From: Streblospio benedicti
Taxonomy: Eukaryota > Annelida > Polychaeta > Spionida > Spionidae
Direction: 5' to 3'
DNA: 64,000 nt
NCBI GenBank assembly: GCA_019095985.1
Contig: CM032666.1
Location: 45,422,854 to 45,486,853, forward strand
A program made the position numbers and the translations under genes. Below are positions 18,301 to 29,778 of the stretch, in pieces; the first letter of the stretch is position 1; each line of letters opens with the position of its first letter. The notes beneath the pieces were generated by a model, which saw only the letters and a program-made list of their open reading frames with translations, had not been told where the DNA came from and made no database searches.

Positions 18301-21300
18301 CTGCCGAGTATACTAGGTGATGTTCATTGGCCATATTCGCTCCACTGAAAGACCGCTGAAAGTCCATCTCGAAACTATTCGAGGAATTTTGAGGATTATT
18401 TCTGCTGCAATACGCGCCAATGGTTTGGGCTGCTCAAAACCAATGGAACAAATACGAAATGTTCTGTTAATTAGGTAAGTAACTGTCAACTTACTGGATA
18501 GACTGAGTAGGGCGAACATAGGGGCTAAACAGAGTAGAACAATTTTCAAGGAATTACTATAATGGATAAGGATAATCCATTGATTTTATAAATGGACTAT
18601 ACACCTGCATTGCGCCGAGTCTCTGTTAAGCAACTGGCTAGCATCCTTTGCGTATTGAAAGCGGCGTGGGAGCAGGTGAGTACCCCGGCGTAATGTTAGA
18701 GGACCTGTACAGTATGTTGACGTTTAGCGGTGTGTGGTTAGAATTTTACATTCCAGCGTTCTTTTTGGTTTATTACGATGGACGGTTGTTGCATTGCCAT
18801 AATGCTAGCTGTCTGCTTTTGCACTCTCAGACAGGTTGTCACCATTCTGCTGCTTCTCGCTGCCATGAATGCAAAAAAAGGTCATATTTCTCGAGCGTTT
18901 GTCAGCTTACAGGTTAGATTTTCTTGGTGGGACAGAGCCTTTAGAAAGATACAAATCAAAGTAGGATACCGTTCACAAATATGAATTTTGGGGAAATTGT
19001 AAATACTATTAGGAGAAGTGACATATTATATGCGGTAATATCCATGAGCCGTCAGTGATTAATACACTGCATATTGTGACATATTTAATTGAGAATTATC
19101 ATACACCATGGACATTCAGTTTCTAGTATTGGAAAAATTCTTTTTTCACACTTCTCTCTGTCTCTCACGTCTTTTAGCAAGCATATTTCTACCAACGATA
19201 ATAAAAAAATTCTTGTCAAACTGTAACATGTACCTAGGGCGGCGGCCGCGGGCGGCGGAATCCTCGTCATTCTGCTTCGTCTCTTGACACTGAGCCGCTG
19301 AAAATAACATTACATGTTCGTACCATTTATATAAAAAGTTTCATACAATAAAGTGAAGCGAGAATGTATGTTTGATCATTATAGTTAAACATGATGTTAA
19401 ACCACCATCATTGTGAGAGATCTGTAATTAGCAATACATGTATATCAAAATGGAAAGAATCGAAGGGGAGCATCCCTAAAAAGACGCCCTAGTCCGGATC
19501 TTGTTACGTATCTCGTGAAAATCTTACAGGGCTGCCACCACTCATGGATGATAATGGAAATCGTGGACTGCCTCTAAAATAAAGTCCTGGAGTTTTGAGG
19601 AAATTTTAGTTTGGGCAACAAATTCAGGGAAATTTGAAGCCAATTAGATTTTAGATTTAGCCTTTGGAATTTCAGTGAAGATTAAGGGAATTTTCAAAAG
19701 AGAATTGTGGTGTTGACTTGACCATGTGGATGTAATGTAATGGTTGATTTGATGTTTTCTTGGAATTACATTTTTATTCAATTGTTTGGAAGGTACTGGT
19801 TTTATGGCCCTCGGGTGAACAAAAACTTATGGGTGGTGGCTGCAAAACTCAACTTGATTGTTATGCCATTTAATTTGAAAGCTTTGAAACAAGAGGCACA
19901 TTGAAGGTATTGCAGTTTTTTTTACAATTGTAATATTATAACATACGATGATGCGAGAATAGACGGTATACAAGTGTAGAAGTTGGTAGTGGTAAGGCAC
20001 TCAAATTAAGGTAAGAGGGAGGGGCAGGAAAACCTTTTTGTATGAAATATTGATTTAAGCAACTTCTTGCAACGGTTTTTCTCAATGTTTTACTGGCTCT
20101 AATGGTGTTAGACAACGAGTGATTATTGAAGTATATGAGATGATAAGGACAGTATGCGTCTCACTAAGTTATTTATGGTCGTGAAAACCTAATAAGTGTT
20201 CTGATAATGTTAAATTGTGTTTATAATAATCATGCGTAGGCAGGATATATAGTACTCATCTATGGGCACAATATTCATCCCATGTATTTCATAACGCATC
20301 GGTAAAATACAACAATGTTTGCAGAGCATTTCTCAATTTGAACTTCATGTGTAGTATGAATGAGTTTTATGTTGGTAATATTATAAACTCTAAACACATC
20401 AGGAAATTCTGTGGCAATTCTAGCAGGGTTGTTGTGTACGCCTCCCAGCGGTTGATCATCGACAACGCCTAGTGTTTGCAACTATGGACTTCACTGATAC
20501 ACAAGGGTTTGCGCTTTATCCACCTTACCACCTATTGTTATCTAGTAATAATGATATCTTACCATTTGGGAGGTTGTCATCTTCATCGGCACACTTAATA
20601 GCGTCGCCATCTGGGTATGGGCATTCGCAGCAACCGTCGTTATGAAATTTATTTGGGATGCATTTATTAGCATCACCACATGAAAAGTAACCTTCGGGGC
20701 ATCCATGTGGATTGCATTTTGACGTGCTTTCATCTAACTGTTCATCCCATTTTGACGGCAAGCAGTCATCATATTTATCACATTTATATTGAAAAGGAAG
20801 ACAAAACACTTGCTCATTATTAGCTGTGGTGATGTTTTTCAACTCGTCAGGAATATAGAGGCAACCTGGACAATCTTCAGTGCCCAAAGGACACATAACA
20901 TAATCCTGATGCTTTTTACGACACAGATCTGAATCCTCTTTCTTTAGTGTGTCCTTACATTTCTCAACCAACGCTCGATCTACAAGCACACGAATTAATC
21001 TTAATACGCATAATATATGGCCGTACTAAAAGCCGAATGTAATAATAATAATGATAATAAACAAGTAAGCAAGTATTTATATAACCCGTATCCAAAGCAT
21101 CCTCACAGACACTTTAAAGTAAAAGTAATCACTATTCTACGTTATGTATATAACCGATATGGGACCCAGCATCATGGCAGGGATGTGTGGTATGTATAAT
21201 ACAATGATTTTCAAACACTATACCATACACATTACTGCTATCATATAGATTCTATATAAAGTAGTAATGTGTATGCTATAGTGTTTGTAAATCATAGTAG

Positions 21301-23174
21301 TATACATACCACGCACACCCTCCAATGATGCTGGTGCCCATGTATAACATCAGCCAATAAATAACACAGTTTATAGTAACGTTACTCACCGTCCTTCCAT
21401 TGGTTGTCTTCATCATAGCAATACGTTTTGCCGTCATCTTTTACATACGGGCATTCACAACACCCGTCTCCAAAATACCCAATCGGCATACATGTTGTCT
21501 CGCATAGTCCATAGTTTGACGGGCAAGTTACTGATGCGCACGTGGTTTCAGCCTCGTCCCATCCCGACGGCTGACAGTCAGCTATCTTATCACACCTGGA
21601 CACGAGTGGAAGGCAGTAAATGTTATTTTCTTGGAGTGCTTTTAGGTTTTCAGGAATATCGTTGCAGCGGTCACATCCAGTTGTATCGGTTGGGCACATG
21701 ACATAGTCATGGCTAATTGCTTGACAGCTATCTTCAGTTTGTTTCTTTGCTGCAATGGAAAAAAATAAAATAAAATGATGATTCTCATAAATATAGTTAG
21801 AAGAGTTGATGCTTCTTTCGTGTATCATACTTCTAGATAAGGTGAAAAGTGACCGAAAATGAAGAAGTTCCACTTCGGGGTATTTGTTGTCCCTGTCCAC
21901 CTGTTGGACTTGACACATGACCCACTCGAGGTCAAAATTTGAGGAGGGACGGGTCAGGCTAGGATTATGATAGCGAGACCATTGTGGTGTCATTGGAAAG
22001 CTCGCTAGTTTCACCATAGGCCTATGATGACGAGATAGGGATGTGATGGCTTGATACGGATTCCAGTCGTCCAATGCATCGCATAAGCAATGTCAATTTA
22101 CGGTGTTAATATTTTAAGCAGCTAGACTATTTTTGGAGGGCATGATCACAATTTACATAAAGTAATTTTTTACCGGTCACTGTGTACGGCTGTTTATATT
22201 TTACGGTCTAAGAAATGATTACCAAGTATATATGGTATATGGATGCTTCAACGTGTTCAGTCTAAATCTGTATATTCAACAGCCAAGTTTATAGTATATG
22301 GATGCAGCAAAGTGTCCATTCTAAATCTGTTTGTTCAACATAAAATAATCTACACGGCGCCAAGTACTAATGCCAATGGTGGTCACCCCTCCAATATCGA
22401 GTGATTTTCAAGTCAAAATATCTTTTACATGATAGTTGAACGTAACAGATACCACCAATTTACTGGATTATTATGAAGAGAATTAACACGATCAATGTAG
22501 TTTTATAAACAAGTGTTGTACTATTTAGTTTTTTTAGAAGTAGGTATGACTATTGCGATGGCAATTTAAAATGCATTCTGTGAAATTATGGGCACAATGC
22601 ATTTCTTTTTTATGTTAATGCATTGTATTAAATCGGTATGCATATAATTGGTTGATGAACATTTCACTAATGAATTTCCTTTCTTATAATCTTATAATAT
22701 AATTATTATAATCAGTTGTCTACTATAAATCCCCGATAAAAGTGTGTGACTTCATGTTGTGTGAAAAGTGTTTTACCGGTAATCCATCGTCGGTTTTCAC
22801 GGCTTGATCACTCACGCTGCCTTATTAACAATTTTGTTCATACTGCGTATATAGTCGTGAGATAGGACGATGCCGGTAATCGTTCTGATAGTTAAAAAAA
22901 GGTTTAACATTCGATAGAATGCCCGCACGAGTGTCTAATGATCTGCCTCTTAGCTGGAATATAATGGAGTCATGCCAACATACTTCAGAGAACATTATAC
23001 CAGCATAGAAGGAGCCATGTTTTAAAATACGTACACGGTGACAGTATTGCGTGTAGGAATCTCCGCCAGTTGAACTCAGCGCGTTCTTTCCTCTGTGGTG
23101 CTGATTGCACGATGCCGACACTCAGCAAAACCAGCACGGCCAGCGTTATGAATTTCATATTGAAGGACCTTTAT
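12324..23174 (-). CDS. Gene B: secreted two-headed Cys-rich protein with TTAEPT stalk and helical tail
   Basis: Exons 23035-23174 (coding from 23158), 21390-21749, 20563-20979, 12543-12743 and 12324-12391 join on the minus strand, all in phase 1, to 389 aa with no internal stop. Order: signal peptide (MKFITLAVLVLLSVGIVQS), first head (about residues 42-161), second head (about 162-300), Thr/Pro stalk, acidic 22-residue tail. Gene B differs from A and C in having two consecutive heads, evidently an internal exon duplication. A small exon-like piece at 19234-19297 may be an extra linker but breaks phase. The intron before the stalk is almost 8 kb; 18497-18550 inside it resembles another signal exon, so two genes cannot be excluded. 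Confidence 0.65.
12543..12743 (-). CDS. Gene B exon 4 (TTAEPT mucin-like stalk)
   Basis: 201 nt, phase 1-1, acceptor ACTTTCCATCTAG and donor GTATAT. It encodes GPETASTPAL, then units of the type TTAEPTT, TTTAEPI and TTTPEP, then [15 protein letters not shown] and EYEPLRLLKG. Thr/Pro density suggests O-glycosylation. The end [10 protein letters not shown] matches the end of gene A's stalk ([10 protein letters not shown]), direct evidence that the stalks are homologous. Confidence 0.75.
13130..13265. repeat. Dispersed repeat, copy 1 (related copy near 46.6 kb)
   Basis: Shares ATTTTGCCTCC, TTCCCCACCACC and GTTGTGTG/TTTGTGTG-type blocks in the same order with 46575-46705. Family unknown. Confidence 0.55.
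14165..14340. repeat. Imperfect tandem duplication
   Basis: Two copies begin GGCTATAAA[CT]GACGACTG (14168 and 14238) and both contain CCCCGTTCAAATTTATGCCA. The second has an extra insertion of about 30 bp. Confidence 0.7.
18497..18557 (-). pseudogene. Signal-peptide-like exon lacking an ATG
   Basis: On the minus strand an acceptor TTATCCATTATAG is followed by TAATTCC, then a frame KIVLLCLAPMFALLSLSS that stops at a strong donor GTAAGT in phase 1. This copies the first coding exons of genes A to C, but the expected ATG position is TTG. The first ATG inside gives only MFALLSLSS. It may be the dead first exon of a fourth gene, or chance. Confidence 0.3.
19234..19297 (-). CDS. Possible gene B linker exon (AQC...), phase-breaking
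   Basis: The acceptor TGTTATTTTCAG in the right phase is followed by AQCQETKQNDEDSAA and a GCC-rich run, then CCCTAG and a possible donor GTACAT. The layout copies gene A exon 3 (AMC..., GCC run, donor). Length 64 nt would shift the frame before the stalk exon. If it is not spliced, the frame continues to a TGA at 19146-19148, giving an alternative last exon of 50 codons. It could be a used alternative exon, a decayed linker, or chance. Confidence 0.35.
20563..20979 (-). CDS. Gene B exon 3 (second LDLa/PRKCSH-like head)
   Basis: 417 nt, phase 1-1, acceptor GTGTGCTTGTAG and donor GTAAGA. Landmarks: LCRKKHQDYVMCPLGTEDC, GCLYIP, VFCLPFQYKCDKYDDCLPSK with WDE, GCPEGYFSC, KCIPNKFHNDGCCECP, KCADEDD. 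It aligns with exon 2 block by block (HDYVMCP/QDYVMCP, CDK, WDE, DGCCECP), so the two arose by duplication. One NIT sequon lies between the modules. Confidence 0.85.
21390..21749 (-). CDS. Gene B exon 2 (first LDLa/PRKCSH-like head)
   Basis: 360 nt, phase 1-1, acceptor TTTTTTTCCATTGCAG and donor GTGAGT. Landmarks: DSCQAISHDYVMCP, CDRC, IYCLPLVSRCDKIADCQPSG with WDE (LDLa-like Cys and acidic pattern), CASVTCPSNYGLC, TCMPIGYFGDGCCECP, YCYDED. The end resembles the IPxNxxNDGxCDC block of glucosidase II beta N-terminal modules (PRKCSH-like). This similarity was judged by eye. Confidence 0.8.
22237..22343. repeat. Two-copy tandem repeat, about 60-bp unit
   Basis: Both copies begin TATGGATGC and contain TCTAAATCTGT..TTCAACA, starting near 22240 and 22300. 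Located in gene B intron 1. Confidence 0.75.
23035..23174 (-). CDS. Gene B exon 1 (signal peptide)
   Basis: The acceptor TTTTCGTTGTAG is 16 bases before ATG (23158-23156), the same arrangement as genes A and C. The signal peptide ends near IVQS|APQ, followed by basic RKERAEFNWRRF. The only donor that gives phase 1 is GTACGT (after 23035); a GT three bases earlier gives phase 2. The start is chosen because the hydrophobic segment begins exactly there. Confidence 0.65.
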
Positions 23175-25100
23175 CTACAACGAAAAACCCCAACAACATT
23201 TGCACACATATTTTGCAGATGTCGAACAAAATGATGTAAGTACAAGCCACGTACACCAAAGTGATATTGAGTCATGAAAAGACATCTGTGATAATTTTCA
23301 TAATGTGGAGACAAGTTGAACTTCACATTTATAAGATGACAAGGTATTCACGTGACATGGGTGTGGTTTAACACTGAGGGTGACATTTATATCAAAGCAA
23401 TAAAGATGTTTTAAATAGTTGTAAACATTCGCCCACTGATGAATTGGCATGTGAATGTGTATCTTCTCTCTGTTGTTCTGGTGCCGCAATACAAACTTAG
23501 TAGAGAGCACGCTATCTTCACGAGAACAAGTACATTTCTAGCATTCCTTTTATATTTCTTTTTGATGCTTCTATAGCAACTGCTACAACTTTCAACACCT
23601 TCAGCGTATATGCTCATCTTTTCATGTTGTTGTCTTTTTATTAATGTGTGTCACTAGGTTGAGTTTTTCTGTGGGTTTAGTGTGGGGATGTATTTTTATA
23701 TCTTGAAAGTGTCAGGGTTGGCTTACCCCACCTCTTGTATTGTGCTATCGTGATTTATGTCGGTTTATGGTTGTATTAGTAATACGGGGTTATGGTTAAA
23801 GCTATCCCCAACTTCATATGAACACGGACCATATTGCGAAACACACACCTTGGGAGCTGGGGTTTAAGCTGTCTGGATTCTGGTGGTTCCGAAATTCGAC
23901 AATGACCACAACACAGCTTCAATCTTGCACTGTCAATAAATTTCGCACTCTTTAATGTGTACTTTAGGGCAAGTGGTGGGTGGTCGTCAAACTCGGTAAT
24001 ATAGGGTTATGTCAGACGAGTGGACGCTAATGTGACCAATAAACACCGTGCACTATGATAGCAAGTTTTGTTTGATCGGCAGAGAGTTGAGAAATGTAGA
24101 ATACCAGGGTTAAGGTCAATGGACTGCTGTGGGTGGAAACTCGGTCCAACAGTGAATTGCTATCGTAAATAAATAACCACATTTACATAAGAACAACTGT
24201 GCATGAACAATATTTGCTTGGCATAATAGTGAGAGTAGAATTAACCACATTTCCATCTTTTTTAATAACACAAGAATATGAAAATCATATAGCACAATAA
24301 AATGCACTAACCTAATCTATTATAGTGCAAAAATGTGACACATACCTTTATGACACCATTGACACGTCACAGCCCTACCTCGCATACGAAGTCACCAACT
24401 AAACCCCCCACCATTTAAAGAAATAAACAAAACCAAGAATGACAATACCGTATGAACGATGTGTATACACTATATCCAAATCCTATACTCAAAGACCATT
24501 AACATACTTCTTTCACCAGTGTATGAGACTGACTTAGCACACCACAGGGAAAAGTTTGTGTTTTGCCCTTTTTAAAAGAGTAGGCTATTTGATGGCTGTG
24601 GTTGTGCTACAACAAACACGCCATAAAGGAACGAATTACGACAGGGTTCAACTTCGGTATTTTTATGTCACCATGAGATTTCACATTTAAAATTGTACTT
24701 GTAATTGGATCGAAGATTCACGCCTTATGAGGGGTCTTATGATCTATCGGTATGTCAATTTGTCATTTTCATTACATATAGTAAGTGGATGATCACTCCA
24801 GTTTAATTTGTTAGTGTGTATTATATTTGACATTGTGATATGTATTCACGTACATTAATACGTGTGTTTCTTATCCTAGCTCTAGGCATTGGAGACAATA
24901 CGGATAGGTACGCAACTATATGGTACTGAACTGCATTTTAGAGGATTTCTACAGAGATGCAATCCAGGGTGATTCGGGGGCGAACTCTTATACCAGTACC
25001 TAAAACCGGCCCACTCGGCCCATCTCCAGTAGAATCCTACGTGTGCACAAGCTTGTATTTGCAAGTTTTCGTGGACATTCAAATTAACCCTAATCAGTAC
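23175..25100. other. Upstream region of gene B
   Basis: No exon recognised. Sequence at 23960-24110 is related to 56940-57075 (shared GTGGACGC, GAACACCGT/AAACACCGT, CACTATG and TTGAGAA blocks), marking a dispersed repeat of unknown family. Confidence 0.4.
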
Positions 25101-25104
25101 ATTA

Positions 25105-25635
25105 GGGGTCCGTTTGGACCCCAGTGGTATACATTTTGTGATATATCTTTATCCGCTTGATATTTCTTCTTTTTCTTTTAAATAGTTGTCACCCTGTATC
25201 TTGTCTCTATCAGTACCGATGATTATTTGATTTATTTAATTATTAGGGCGTACATAAAAAATATTTGCTTAGGGTCCGCATGGACCCCACACCCGTTGAG
25301 AACAGAAAATGCAGGGTACACTGGATTTTTTTTATTAAATGCCTTTAATGAAGTTGTCAGTTTATATCTTTCCATTATCAAGAATGAAAATGATTTTCTC
25401 TGGTTATACATAAGGACCCATACAAAAGCAATTTTATCGGGGTCGACATGGACCCCAGAGACAATGAGTACAGAGAACACGGAGTTGTTCGATAATTTGA
25501 CTCTTTATTTGTTATTATTATCTGATACAGTCATAATTAACATGTGAATGTATTTGTATCAAGGAAAGATAATAAATTGAAAAGAAAATCATATCAAATG
25601 ATTGGGGTTCACATGGACCACTATTGTACTGATTA
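25105..25635. repeat. Tandem array, about 166-bp unit with GGGGTCC...GGACCCC palindrome
   Basis: Palindromic cores of the form GGGGTCCNNNTGGACCCC occur at about 25105, 25271, 25439 and 25604, spaced 165 to 168 bp. Spacer sequence is only loosely conserved (for example GAACAGAAAATGCAGG versus GTACAGAGAACACGGAG after successive cores). The fourth unit is cut by the Harbinger element. Confidence 0.75.
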
Positions 25636-26940
25636 AGACCCCCATTTCACATGGCCGATCCTAGCTCCAGATCCTCCAAAAGACACCCGATTTGTCATTT
25701 CTGGGTGGATCGTGCGTGATCTGGCTTCAAATGTGGAGTGATTTGGTTGGTTCGGCAGGGAATGGGCCACTTTTGGTCGGTTCTGGGCTGACTTTTATTT
25801 TTTCGGTTTGTGTGCTCCATCGCCAAGCTTTTCGGGGCTTTCTGGGGGCTTTCTTTAGTATTTGCAACATCCTAAGGTCTCTTTGCTTAACTGTGGCCTC
25901 GTCTGCTGCTTTGAGAAGATGTATTGTGACAGATGAAACCGTAGGTACCGCCGCTACAATTACAATTTGAAGCAATGGAAGCATGAAACGGAAGCATCTT
26001 TTTCAACAGCACTATGCTCCAATACAAATGGTGTCCACCTGGAGAAAATGACACATTTCTGCCGGATTCTGGCCCAAAAGGTGTTATCACTTCTCTGGAG
26101 AAGTGATTTTGACTTTTTTCGGCCTGTGGGCTCCCGTTATAGGATTATTGAGATTTTGATCTGGATCAACGTTTTGGTTTTCTGGTTCGTCTGGAGGACT
26201 AACTTGTTCATCGTTATATCTCTCTGCTAACGGTAGGTTTGCTGACAATGTCTACAAAGATGTTCCCGTTTTATGGTGTACTAGTTCTGAATGGTCCCAT
26301 TAGCTTGCCTTGTCTCCTCCAGTCCATTAGAAAGGTCACATGGGGGGGGGGGGGTCATTGTTCATTGCGTCCTTGAAGGGTTAAACTGAAAGACGTATTT
26401 ACAATGATTAGGCAACGAATAATTGTAACAATGACAGCCGTTGCACTTAATCGTGTTGTAGCTCAACAACAACATCAGAAGGAGGAGAGAAGAGAGAATA
26501 ATACAAGAGACTGTAGAAGATGAAGATGATAAAGCTTCAGAAGGCGGCCTTGAAGATGTTCAAGTTGATGCTCACCAGCAGAGATGACCATATACACAGA
26601 CTAGATTTTGGGTACGGCCCTAGGTCCGCCATGCTGCTGTTTTGAAGAGAAACACGTGTTGAAAGACCAAAGCTAATGGTATTTCACGGTTTAATGGCCA
26701 CGAAGCCGCTATTTCTAGCAGCCGATCATCACACCTCTTCAGAATGCTTCGTCTGTCTCGGCCCTTTCCCGTCACCTACAACATCTCTGACGGCTTGTAC
26801 GGCTCAGTGACTATGACAAGCTTCGTCTTCAAACAGTTACGTAATAAATATTGACACAAATCCGCCGATCCACCCAGAAATGACAGATCGGGGGTGTTTT
26901 GGAGGATCTGGAGCTAGGATCGGCCATGTGAAATGGGGCC
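25636..26940 (+). mobile_element. PIF/Harbinger-type DNA transposon, copy 2, non-autonomous
   Basis: Ends match copy 1 and form inverted repeats of about 70 bp (25640-25712 against 26868-26938). TTA lies on both sides (25633-25635 and 26941-26943), the target-site signature of the superfamily. The interior parallels copy 1 over much of its length, including the GATGTTCCCGTTTTATGGTG and CTGTAGAAGATGAAGATGAT segments, but the transposase region is almost entirely deleted. Confidence 0.88.
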
Positions 26941-26943
26941 TTA

Positions 26944-29548
26944 GGTGTTTTGGTTAATGTACTGATGAGGGTTAAGTACAACGATTAATAAATCATCTGT
27001 ATCCAATTTTGGCAATTTGCCAATGAATGTCCACCTTTCAGATAGCATTTTTATCAGGGCTCACATTGACTGGTTGGGACACTTTTGTAATCCCTTTGTT
27101 TTTTCAGATGTTTCATATACTACATTTATTCGTGAAAAGGTAGCTTTGCTCGTTGGGTCCGTTTTATCAATTATACTAAAACATATAAGTATTCTTTACA
27201 ACATATTTTGAAATTTGAAAGAAATGGAAGGGTTATATTATGTACTGTATAGTATTATAGTTTTACCAAACATTAATGACTGTAATTTATATTTAACAGA
27301 TTAATGTGTAATATATTTTCCTCTAAAACGTTAAATTCAATCAACATATTTCGCATAAGTGGAAGTGTCTATTATTTAAAAAGGGGTATCATTTGCATAT
27401 TATGAAAAAAGACTTTTCTAATTTGGTTCAAATAAAGTCAGTCACACTGGTTTACAATGGCATTTTAAACTACATTTTACATGCATCTCAATTGCCAGAC
27501 GGCATGATAAATTATAGGTCTAAGTTGATGAGAGCGTAAAAAACGGTGCAAGTAACTAACACCCAAATCATATTGAAACACCAGACCTGCATACTAATGA
27601 GCGCACCATATTCTATGTACTGCGGACCTAGTTCTGAAAAGTTCAGAATATAGTTGTTACAATAAGTATGTGTATTGCGCAGTAAATTCTATGGAAACTA
27701 ACACATATTTTCTTGCAGAAGGCTAAACTCATCAATGAAGAAAACTAGTTTGAATGCTCAAATTCTCTCCCGATTTTAAAACAATAAATATAAGTACAAC
27801 ACTGGAGAATCACAAAAATACACATGCCTAATCATATAGGACTTAATACAATATACATTTACACATAAATGTCAGGCCATTGGTATTGATATGGTTATTG
27901 TATAAAACGGCTACTTTGCAAACCTAAGTCAATACACACAGAAACTAGTATATACCCGACACAGCAATGCATGACATAAGCAATTACTGTAACTATTTTG
28001 TAGGTTAATGAGATGTAAATTGCTTTTTCATCGAAACAAGTTTTATTGCTATACAGCTTCATGCAGCCAACGTTGCTTAACTTGTTTCGTATAGAGATGT
28101 CATTTACAGTGATGATATAGACGATATTAGTTTTTGCATCCACACTACTCTATAGATGTAATTTACATATTAACAAGTTTGAATTTACGTACAGGTAAAG
28201 GGTAATTATAACTAAATATAGCGCGCCATTTGCTTCGGCAGTTGGCATTATCGCAAAAAGAATTTCACAGCTTAACGTAATAGCATTTACTCCAGATTTC
28301 AACTATATAATTATAATCATGTTCTTGACAAAAAAACTTCATCTCATACATCATAATATAATTTAGTTTGAATATAGTAGGGCTGTGTTGCACTGTTGCT
28401 CCGTAACTGCCTGGGGCTCGACGCATCTTAAGGTGGGGTGGGCAAGTAATAAACATGTTGGGGTGGGGATGGGACCCAAACAAAATACCATCTTGAAATA
28501 AGATATCAAAGGGGGGTCTTAAAATCGATCCAGTAACAAGTCCAAATATGTTCAAAGGGGGAGGGGGTCTTAAAATTGACATAGAATAGAAAATAACGGC
28601 AGCGGCCTATCCAGGCAAACACACCAGTGCTACTCGATCTCGCTCACGCACCCCCCTCCCCCACAGCACACACATACCACACAAGAAGATAAAAATGACC
28701 CCCCCCCCCTATCCCCGAAGAAAATTCATCATAGATAATCAAAACGTTGACAATCATCCATGAATTCATAAAATTTCATAAATTTTGGTTTAATTAAGTA
28801 CTGCGCTTCAGTTTTAAGGATCTTGCCCATTCTTAACATTATAAATGAAAGCCTATCTTATCCTTAAGTGAATAGGGCTTTTTAAAGTTTTTACTTCTTA
28901 TATAGGACATCGACAGATGTCGACTACTCGATGTGTTGTCAACTGATTACAGGTCTCTAAACTTAATTTGTAGCTCTAAAAGTTATGTAAAAATTGGCGA
29001 ATAACTGGTGAGTCATCGACAACTTTTATAAAGCACAACAAGTACTATATAAGCATTAAAAGTTGCATTTCATTTATCGGCTTTTGTTGCTTGTTAATGA
29101 TATTCTGTACGTACATGCACAAAACAGCTGAAAGTACATACATGAGCTGAGTTTGTACAATCCCATAATGCAAACGTCACATAAGGTTGTGAATGAGCCA
29201 CATTACGTCTTCCATGAATGGACCTATTGATATAAACATGCTCCAAAAGATAAAAATATAATCCTTCCTTCATTAAACCAGTAGAATCTCCGTATGCATA
29301 TCACCGGGATCCACTGGGCAAGGTTAATCTGCTCTGAAGATATAGATGTCATTTTCAAAGGTTTTAGCCCAGTAATAATGTAAAGTAAAGTACCCATATA
29401 AAAGGGTACATGTATCTCTGAATGTATGTATTCCATAAACTTGGTCTACTATACACATATCATATCTATTAATCAAATGTTGTCTTTATGGTGAGAGGGG
29501 CCTATGATGATGAACATTTGAAGACAGAATTCATTATATTCCCCATCG
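26944..29548. other. Intergenic, no gene recognised
   Basis: Mostly AT-rich. At 28400-28570 two purine-rich blocks contain GGGGTCTTAAAATYGA (about 28514 and 28568), part of a dispersed repeat, followed by C-rich tracts to 28710. Confidence 0.4.
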
Positions 29549-29554
29549 TTTAAT
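29549..29554 (-). terminator. Possible poly(A) signal ATTAAA of gene C
   Basis: The common ATTAAA variant on the minus strand, about 170 bases beyond the gene C stop. Confidence 0.3.
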
Positions 29555-29722
29555 ATTTTGCAAAATTACCAAGTGCATGTTTCACTACGAGACATTTCAG
29601 TTGCGAATGATGAATATACATACTAAAAGCATTGATTCAACTGTCATTAAAGGTTATACTCAAAAGCCATTTGCTGGTATATTTCTGCTGCTCCATTTTG
29701 ACAAGTTCATCTTTCACGTATG

Positions 29723-29778
29723 TTAACGTTGCTGCATTAATTTCTTCAACATGGCTTCTAACTGTTGGAGACTCCAAT
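29723..29778 (-). CDS. Gene C exon 6 (helical tail and stop)
   Basis: Acceptor AAAACTGACATTGCAG, then 56 nt in phase 1 to TAA (29723-29725). It encodes [17 protein letters not shown], an amphipathic helix with Leu/Met spaced three to four residues apart. It parallels the last exons of genes A and B in size, phase and character. Confidence 0.75.

Larger units (their letters stand above)
12744..18496 (-). other. Long intron of gene B (or intergenic), repeat-bearing
   Basis: No exon of the family was found here. It holds a dispersed repeat (about 13130-13265, related to 46575-46705) and two imperfect copies of a GGCTATAAAYGACGACTG block (14165-14340). The rest is AT-rich with short uninformative frames. 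Confidence 0.4.

Noticed and set aside
18778-18984. Plus-strand frame starting MDGCCIAIMLAVCFC as a secreted protein
   Set aside because: Hydrophobic but with no acceptor near the ATG and no recognisable continuation. The DGCC match is coincidental.
25105-25640. CRISPR-like array (short palindromic repeat at regular spacing)
   Set aside because: Animal DNA, spacers of about 150 bp, only four diverged repeats and no cas genes. It is a tandem satellite-like array.
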